Origin: JBAZOJ01 sp041648755
Lineage (GTDB): Bacteria > Planctomycetota > B143-G9
DNA length: 8,139 bases
NCBI GenBank assembly: GCA_041648755.1
Contig: JBAZOJ010000170.1
Location: 1 to 8,139, forward strand
Direction of reading: 5' to 3'
Shown: piece by piece, positions 7,222 through 8,139 of the stretch
Layout: each line of letters begins with the position of its first letter
How positions within the stretch are numbered: the first letter of the stretch is position 1
Made by a program: the position numbers and the translations under genes
Notes under the pieces: model-generated
Databases searched by the model: none
What the model saw: the letters and a program-made list of their open reading frames with translations, nothing else
Told to the model about the DNA's origin: nothing

Positions 7222-8139
7222 TCACTCCCCCCATCCCAGGAAGCCCGCGATCTGCCGGTCGGTCGCATCGGGCTCGCGCGGCTGCCACTTGCACAGGAGG
7301 AGGTCATCCATTCCCCAGCAGAAGATTACGCAGTTGCCGGTTCCGGCCAGGTCGGCCGTGAAGTAGGCATCTTCGCACATTGTGATCTGCGCAAAGCTGC
7401 CGTCTTTCCCGAGCCTCACCCACTTGTTATGCACCGGATCTGTGTAGATCAGAGCTTGCGGCATTGCGTAGCATTTGCCGACAGGCAGGACTCTCCCGGC
7501 GAGGTTGACAAGGTTCTTGTCGGCCAGGATTACCGTCTCGGTCACTGGGGCGTAATGCTCAACGGGTGCGGGGGTAGCAAAAGCATCCTTGGCGCCGCCG
7601 GCCGCGTACCGAACAACCACACCATCTTCCAGACGAAACACCTCGCCGGCGAAATACACTCGGCGGAAAGGCATCAGATCATTAGTTCCCGGCCACGAAG
7701 TTGGCGGCCAGGGAAAACTGATCGAGCAGGAATTGGGTTCAACGAGCCCCTCCGGCCAGTATCCAGAGCCCACCGAGCCTCGGAATACGAAAGGCTGTCC
7801 TCCATCCACGAGGCGCATGCTCATAGGGGCTACCGCCGCCTGTTCGAACTCAACGACGAAGCCCGGAAGTGCAGGATTATACCACACCCGTTCGGCCTGC
7901 AGATCAGGCGGAAGAGGGATGGAGAAGGTCCTGTCGGCAGCGTAGTCCCAGATCACCGCGTTTCTTAGATCGAGCCAGCAACATTGCGACACTCCCTGAG
8001 CCATAGCGAAATAGGCATATGAAGCGGGACCGGTGCAGGCAGGGAACTGGAATTTGCCGGTTCTGCAGTCAAGGACGTTCACCCAGCGCCTGCCCCAAAC
8101 AACCAGCTTGCCGTCGAAGGCAGCACTTGCCGGGAATAG
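7222..8139 (-). CDS. Membrane-anchored, beta-rich repeat protein of unknown function, paralogue copy 4 (N-terminal part outside window)
   Basis: The minus-strand frame is open from the right edge of the window to the stop at 7222-7224, giving 305 residues. They begin LFPASAAFDG, aligned with residue 364 of copy 2, so a bit more than half the gene is missing. A GTG at 8082 is only an internal valine (WVNVLD), not a start. Visible blocks match the other copies: CCWLDLRNAVIWDYAADR, RVYFAGEVFRLEDGVVVRYA, EHYAPVTETVILADKNLVNL, DPVHNKWVRLGKDGSF and the tail CKWQPREPDATDRQIAGFLG. The tail ends WGE instead of WGK, with Ala in place of the usual Glu in PDET. Sequence similarity alternates between copy 3 (around IPLPPDLQAERVWY) and copy 2 (around FRGSVGSGYWPEGLVEP). 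The stop is 31 bases before copy 3, so it is probably the upstream partner in the same transcript. Membrane anchoring is inferred from the paralogues, as that region is not visible. Confidence 0.87.
   Translation of the reverse strand, partial: LFPASAAFDGKLVVWGRRWVNVLDCRTGKFQFPACTGPASYAYFAMAQGVSQCCWLDLRNAVIWDYAADRTFSIPLPPDLQAERVWYNPALPGFVVEFEQAAVAPMSMRLVDGGQPFVFRGSVGSGYWPEGLVEPNSCSISFPWPPTSWPGTNDLMPFRRVYFAGEVFRLEDGVVVRYAAGGAKDAFATPAPVEHYAPVTETVILADKNLVNLAGRVLPVGKCYAMPQALIYTDPVHNKWVRLGKDGSFAQITMCEDAYFTADLAGTGNCVIFCWGMDDLLLCKWQPREPDATDRQIAGFLGWGE
7880..7920. repeat. 41-base exact repeat shared by copies 3 and 4 (right member)
   Basis: Identical to 5833-5873, within copy 4. Downstream in the gene, copy 4 instead resembles copy 2. 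Confidence 0.88.

Noticed and set aside
7191..7307. N-terminal extensions of copies 2 and 3 starting MTSFCASGSR or MTSSCASGSR
   Set aside because: These are out-of-frame readings of the 3' end of the preceding gene; they resemble each other only because the tails are conserved. The internal starts have Shine-Dalgarno sites and directly precede the membrane segment.
4571..7968. Long plus-strand open frames opposite the paralogues (for example 4571-5260, 5751-6488, 7138-7968)
   Set aside because: They lie antisense to clearly homologous genes and recur at matching places because the genes are paralogous. Their translations are rich in Arg, Pro and Ser, show no domain, and several span the gene junctions. 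They are best explained by stop-poor antisense frames of G+C-rich coding sequence.
1..8139. CRISPR array, tRNA, rRNA or insertion sequence
   Set aside because: The repeats present are gene-length paralogy with exact sub-blocks, not short spaced repeats. I saw no transposase motifs, terminal inverted repeats or tRNA-like cloverleaf.
963..8139. Functional link between the GTPase gene and the paralogue array
   Set aside because: They are convergent and separated by a strong bidirectional terminator, so adjacency alone is no evidence for a shared role.

Overview
The window reads as a bacterial chromosomal or metagenomic segment with moderately high G+C, clear Shine-Dalgarno sequences and an intrinsic terminator. 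The phylum cannot be fixed from this sequence. The GTPase family at the left end occurs in archaea and in several bacterial lineages, and the other four genes belong to a family I do not recognise.

Left end (1-939, + strand): the 3' two-thirds of a gene for a COG2403-type predicted GTPase related to cyclic 2,3-diphosphoglycerate synthetase. Its start lies before the window. It ends at 939 and converges on the genes coming from the right. The 95-base gap between them (940-1034) holds one perfect hairpin with A and T tracts (963-992) that can terminate transcription in both directions.

Rest of the window (1035-8139, - strand): four head-to-tail paralogous genes, transcribed right to left and separated by only 31-35 bases. 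In order of transcription they are copy 4 (7222-8139, its 5' part outside the window), copy 3 (5169-7190), copy 2 (3137-5134) and copy 1 (1035-3101). Each complete copy encodes a 665-688 residue protein. It has a short basic N-terminus, one hydrophobic segment, a proline-rich linker and a large, cysteine-containing, beta-rich domain that looks like a chain of propeller-type repeats. All four end in an almost invariant C-terminal motif, CKWQPREPDETDRxIAxFLGWG. The layout suggests one transcription unit, with its promoter right of the window and its end at the terminator at 963-992.

The array shows recent duplication and recombination. The promoter-proximal end of copy 1 (ribosome binding site, start and membrane segment) is identical over 100 bases to that of copy 2, while the next segment of copy 1 is nearly identical to copy 3. 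Copy 4 likewise alternates between copy-2-like and copy-3-like stretches. The most notable content is therefore an undescribed, tandemly expanded, mosaic family of membrane-anchored, probably extracytoplasmic proteins. There is no sequence evidence that it works with the GTPase gene.
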